Shown in pieces: positions 62,125 through 64,000 of a stretch of 64,000 bases of DNA. Location: assembly GCA_963618015.1 (NCBI GenBank), contig CAVEQS010000005.1, positions 1 to 64,000 of the forward strand, written 5' to 3'. The notes under the pieces were generated by a model. That model saw only the letters and a list, made by a program, of their open reading frames with translations. It was not told where the DNA came from and did no database searches. The translations under genes were made by a program, and so were the position numbers. The stretch's first letter is position 1, and every line of letters starts with the position of its first letter. This stretch comes from Apopatocola sp963618015. GTDB taxonomy: Bacteria > Bacillota > Clostridia > Oscillospirales > Oscillospiraceae.

Positions 62125-62745
62125 ATGAAAGAGCCCAAGATCCGCAAGATCGTTACCAACCTCGAAGAAGTGTTCTACGAGGGCGGCGCTGAAATGCCCG
62201 TGGAGACCAACTCCGGCCGCAAGTCCATCAAGACTGTGTCCGTGGCTGCCGTTATCAAGAATCCGTACGCCGGCCAGTGGGTCGAAGACCTGTCTGAGCT
62301 GACCGAGTACGGCGAGTACCTGGGCGATCTGCTCACCAAGAAGGGTGCCGAGTTGCTCGGCGCCGAGAACGTTGAAACCTACGGCAAGGGCTGCATCGTC
62401 GGTCTCGACGGCGAGCTGGAGCACTCCTCCGCTATGCTGCACCCGAAGTCCGGCAAGACCATCCGCGCTGCTATCGGCGGCGGCAAGTCCATCATTCCTT
62501 CCAACGAGAAGGTCGGCCCTGCCGGTTCCGAGCTGGACATCTCCCTGCACTTCAAAGATGCTGCCTTCGTGCGCACCCACTACGGCTCCTTCGCGGTCCG
62601 TATTCCCGATGCCCCGAAGAACGACGAGATCGTCATGGCGGTCGTCCTGGCTGACGCCGGTCGTCCCCACGCCATCGTCAACGGCGCCGGCCGTATCGGT
62701 GGTCTGCAGAAGTCCGAAGCCAAGTGCGAGGACGGCATGCACTAA
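62125..62745 (+). CDS. PF06684-like (amino acid synthesis family) protein
   Basis: A 206-residue soluble protein of the PF06684 family, with KTVSVAAVIKNPYAGQWVED, CIVGLDGELEHSSAMLHPK and SLHFKDAAFVRTHYGSF. The family name is historical; function is unproven. Members are often found beside amidohydrolases for cyclic amides. Here it follows enamidase by 66 bases with TAGGAGGATATACC as ribosome site, so a role in the ring-opening step is the best guess. The gene is followed by a terminator. Confidence 0.8.
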   Translation: MKEPKIRKIVTNLEEVFYEGGAEMPVETNSGRKSIKTVSVAAVIKNPYAGQWVEDLSELTEYGEYLGDLLTKKGAELLGAENVETYGKGCIVGLDGELEHSSAMLHPKSGKTIRAAIGGGKSIIPSNEKVGPAGSELDISLHFKDAAFVRTHYGSFAVRIPDAPKNDEIVMAVVLADAGRPHAIVNGAGRIGGLQKSEAKCEDGMH

Positions 62746-62763
62746 TTCTTCCCCGCGTTTAAC

Positions 62764-62796
62764 AATAGCCCCCTTGGCAACAAGGGGGCTATTTTC
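62764..62796 (+). terminator. Rho-independent terminator before dmdA
   Basis: A perfect 13-base stem AATAGCCCCCTTG with loop GCAA, followed by TTTTC. It splits the operon, so dmdA onward may need read-through or its own promoter. Confidence 0.85.
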
Positions 62797-62849
62797 AAGA
62801 GCATTACCGCAGACTAACTGCGGGAGAAAAGGCCTGGAGGACAGAATAA

Positions 62850-64000
62850 ATGAACCTTATTGAAAAGTATCTGGCAAAAGCGGCTGGCAAGGATCATGTC
62901 GCCCCCGGCCAGGATCTCACCTGCAAGGTGAGCTTTGTCGCCGCCCACGATGTGACGGCCCCCATCGCCATCCGCATGTTCCGCGAGATCGGCGTGAAGA
63001 AGGTTTTCGATCCGAGCCGCGTGGCGCTGATCGTTGACCATGTGTACCCCGCCGCTACGGAGAAGGCCCGCGCCAACGTTTGGGCGATGGACGATTTCTC
63101 CAAGGAATTCGGCGTTCCCCTGTATCAGCGCGGCGAGGGCGTTATCCACCAGCTGATGTTTGAAAAGCACAAGCAGAACCCCGGCGATATCGTTTGTATT
63201 GCTGACTCCCACACCGGCACCTGCGGCGGTTACGGTCAGATCGGCATCGGCGTCGGCTCCACGGAGCTGGCCGCGGCCATGGCGACCGGCACGCTCGATC
63301 TTGAGGTGCCTCAGGTTGTGCAGATATATCTCACCGGCAAACTTCCCTCCAACGTGTTCGGCAAAGACCTTATCCTGTATCTCGGCAGCAAGTTCGGCTC
63401 CGACTATCTCGTGGACCGCGGTCTTCTCTTCACCGGCCCCGGCATCGACGAGCTCTCCATCGCCGAGCGCATGACCGTGTGCAACATGGGCATCGAGATC
63501 GGCAGCATGATCACCATCTTCGGCACCGAAGAGAAGGAGACCGACTGCTTCGAGACCTACGAGATCGACCTTTCCACGCTCGAGCCGCAGATCTCCTGCC
63601 CCTTCAGCCCCGCGAACGTTGTTCCGGTGCGCGAGAAGGCCGGCATCAAGGTCACGCAGGTAGTCGTCGGCAGCTGCACGAACGGCCGCCTGAACGACAT
63701 GGAGCAGGTTGCCAAGGCGTTTGAGGGCAAGAAGGTCAACCCCGACGTCAACGTGCTCATCGTTCCTGCCTCGCGCGAGATCCTCGGTCAGATGGAAGAG
63801 CGCGGCTGGACGAAGATCATCCGCGACGCCGGCGCCACCATTCTCAACCCCGGCTGCGGCTCGTGCTTCGGCGCGCACGAGGGACTTATCACCCCGCGCG
63901 ACGTGTGCGTTTCCACGACGAACCGCAACTTCCCCGGCCGTATGGGCAGCAAGGTCGGCCAGATCTATCTGGCGAGCCCGGCTACCGCGGCGGCCACCGC
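62850..64000 (+). CDS. dmdA: 2,3-Dimethylmalate dehydratase large subunit (aconitase family), partial
   Basis: The first 383 residues of an aconitase-family large subunit, cut by the window end; full length in the family is about 420. Iron-sulfur ligands are Cys276 (VGSCTNGR), Cys336 and Cys339 (NPGCGSCFG). Substrate-site stretches are IADSHTGTCGGYGQ and IGIGVGSTELAAAMA. It resembles LeuC/homoaconitase-type hydro-lyases; the nicotinate operon context points to DmdA, which hydrates dimethylmaleate with DmdB. Isopropylmalate isomerase is the alternative. GGCCTGGAGG precedes ATG 62850. Confidence 0.85.
   Translation, partial: MNLIEKYLAKAAGKDHVAPGQDLTCKVSFVAAHDVTAPIAIRMFREIGVKKVFDPSRVALIVDHVYPAATEKARANVWAMDDFSKEFGVPLYQRGEGVIHQLMFEKHKQNPGDIVCIADSHTGTCGGYGQIGIGVGSTELAAAMATGTLDLEVPQVVQIYLTGKLPSNVFGKDLILYLGSKFGSDYLVDRGLLFTGPGIDELSIAERMTVCNMGIEIGSMITIFGTEEKETDCFETYEIDLSTLEPQISCPFSPANVVPVREKAGIKVTQVVVGSCTNGRLNDMEQVAKAFEGKKVNPDVNVLIVPASREILGQMEERGWTKIIRDAGATILNPGCGSCFGAHEGLITPRDVCVSTTNRNFPGRMGSKVGQIYLASPATAAAT

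Overview
The window looks like chromosome of a GC-rich, spore-forming, anaerobic Gram-positive of the Clostridia, most like gut Oscillospiraceae. The evidence is sigma-G and YmxH, DnaD/DnaI-type primosome genes, a vanG-type gene set, PRD/PTS regulation and an anaerobic nicotinate fermentation operon. The family-level placement is inference. No rRNA, tRNA, CRISPR array or intact transposon was seen.

1-9.3 kb: a carbohydrate PTS locus. A KDPG/KHG aldolase gene is read leftwards. Rightwards come HPr, a BglG-type PRD activator, ascorbate-family IIA, IIB and IIC, a cog1735 phosphotriesterase-like lactonase, a creatininase-family hydrolase and Enzyme I, closed by a strong terminator. It reads as a self-contained system for importing, phosphorylating and ring-opening a sugar or sugar-acid lactone.

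9.3-29.6 kb: housekeeping. mntP/tadA, a PRPP transferase, cinA, thiI, gph and yifB/comM; hisS and mgsA; the cell-shape group mrdA-mreD-mreC with maf and a U32 peptidase; then dnaD-dnaI, a DUF2804 gene, yfbR, a UPF0291 gene and pepF.

29.8-35.2 kb: a vanG-type set on the minus strand, in transcription order vanR, vanS, hairpin terminator, vanW, vanG-like ligase, hexapeptide acyltransferase, vanT/alr-like racemase. No vanXY is present.

35.5-51 kb: an XRE regulator and a DUF6273 surface-type protein; rpsB-tsf; ymxH and sigG, whose start region packs a sigma-F-type promoter, a hairpin and the ribosome site together; an M15 peptidase; cca; lysO; xdhC; a KamA-like radical SAM enzyme; a methyltransferase; and gdhA.

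51.1-64 kb: a nicotinate fermentation operon of the Eubacterium barkeri type. In order: 6-hydroxynicotinate reductase, a UPF0280 protein, 2-(hydroxymethyl)glutarate dehydrogenase, the four nicotinate dehydrogenase subunits (F, S, L, M), a PTS_EIIC_2-like membrane protein, enamidase, a PF06684 protein, and the start of dimethylmaleate hydratase large subunit, cut by the window end. The nearby cytidylyltransferase (mocA-like) and xdhC genes fit the molybdopterin-cytosine-dinucleotide cofactor that nicotinate dehydrogenase needs. The dehydratase, B12 mutase, isomerase and lyase that finish the pathway are not in view and may lie to the right.

Multi-hairpin intergenic repeats sit at about 10.3, 29.6 and 35.3 kb, and a different hairpin array lies at 5.5-5.8 kb.
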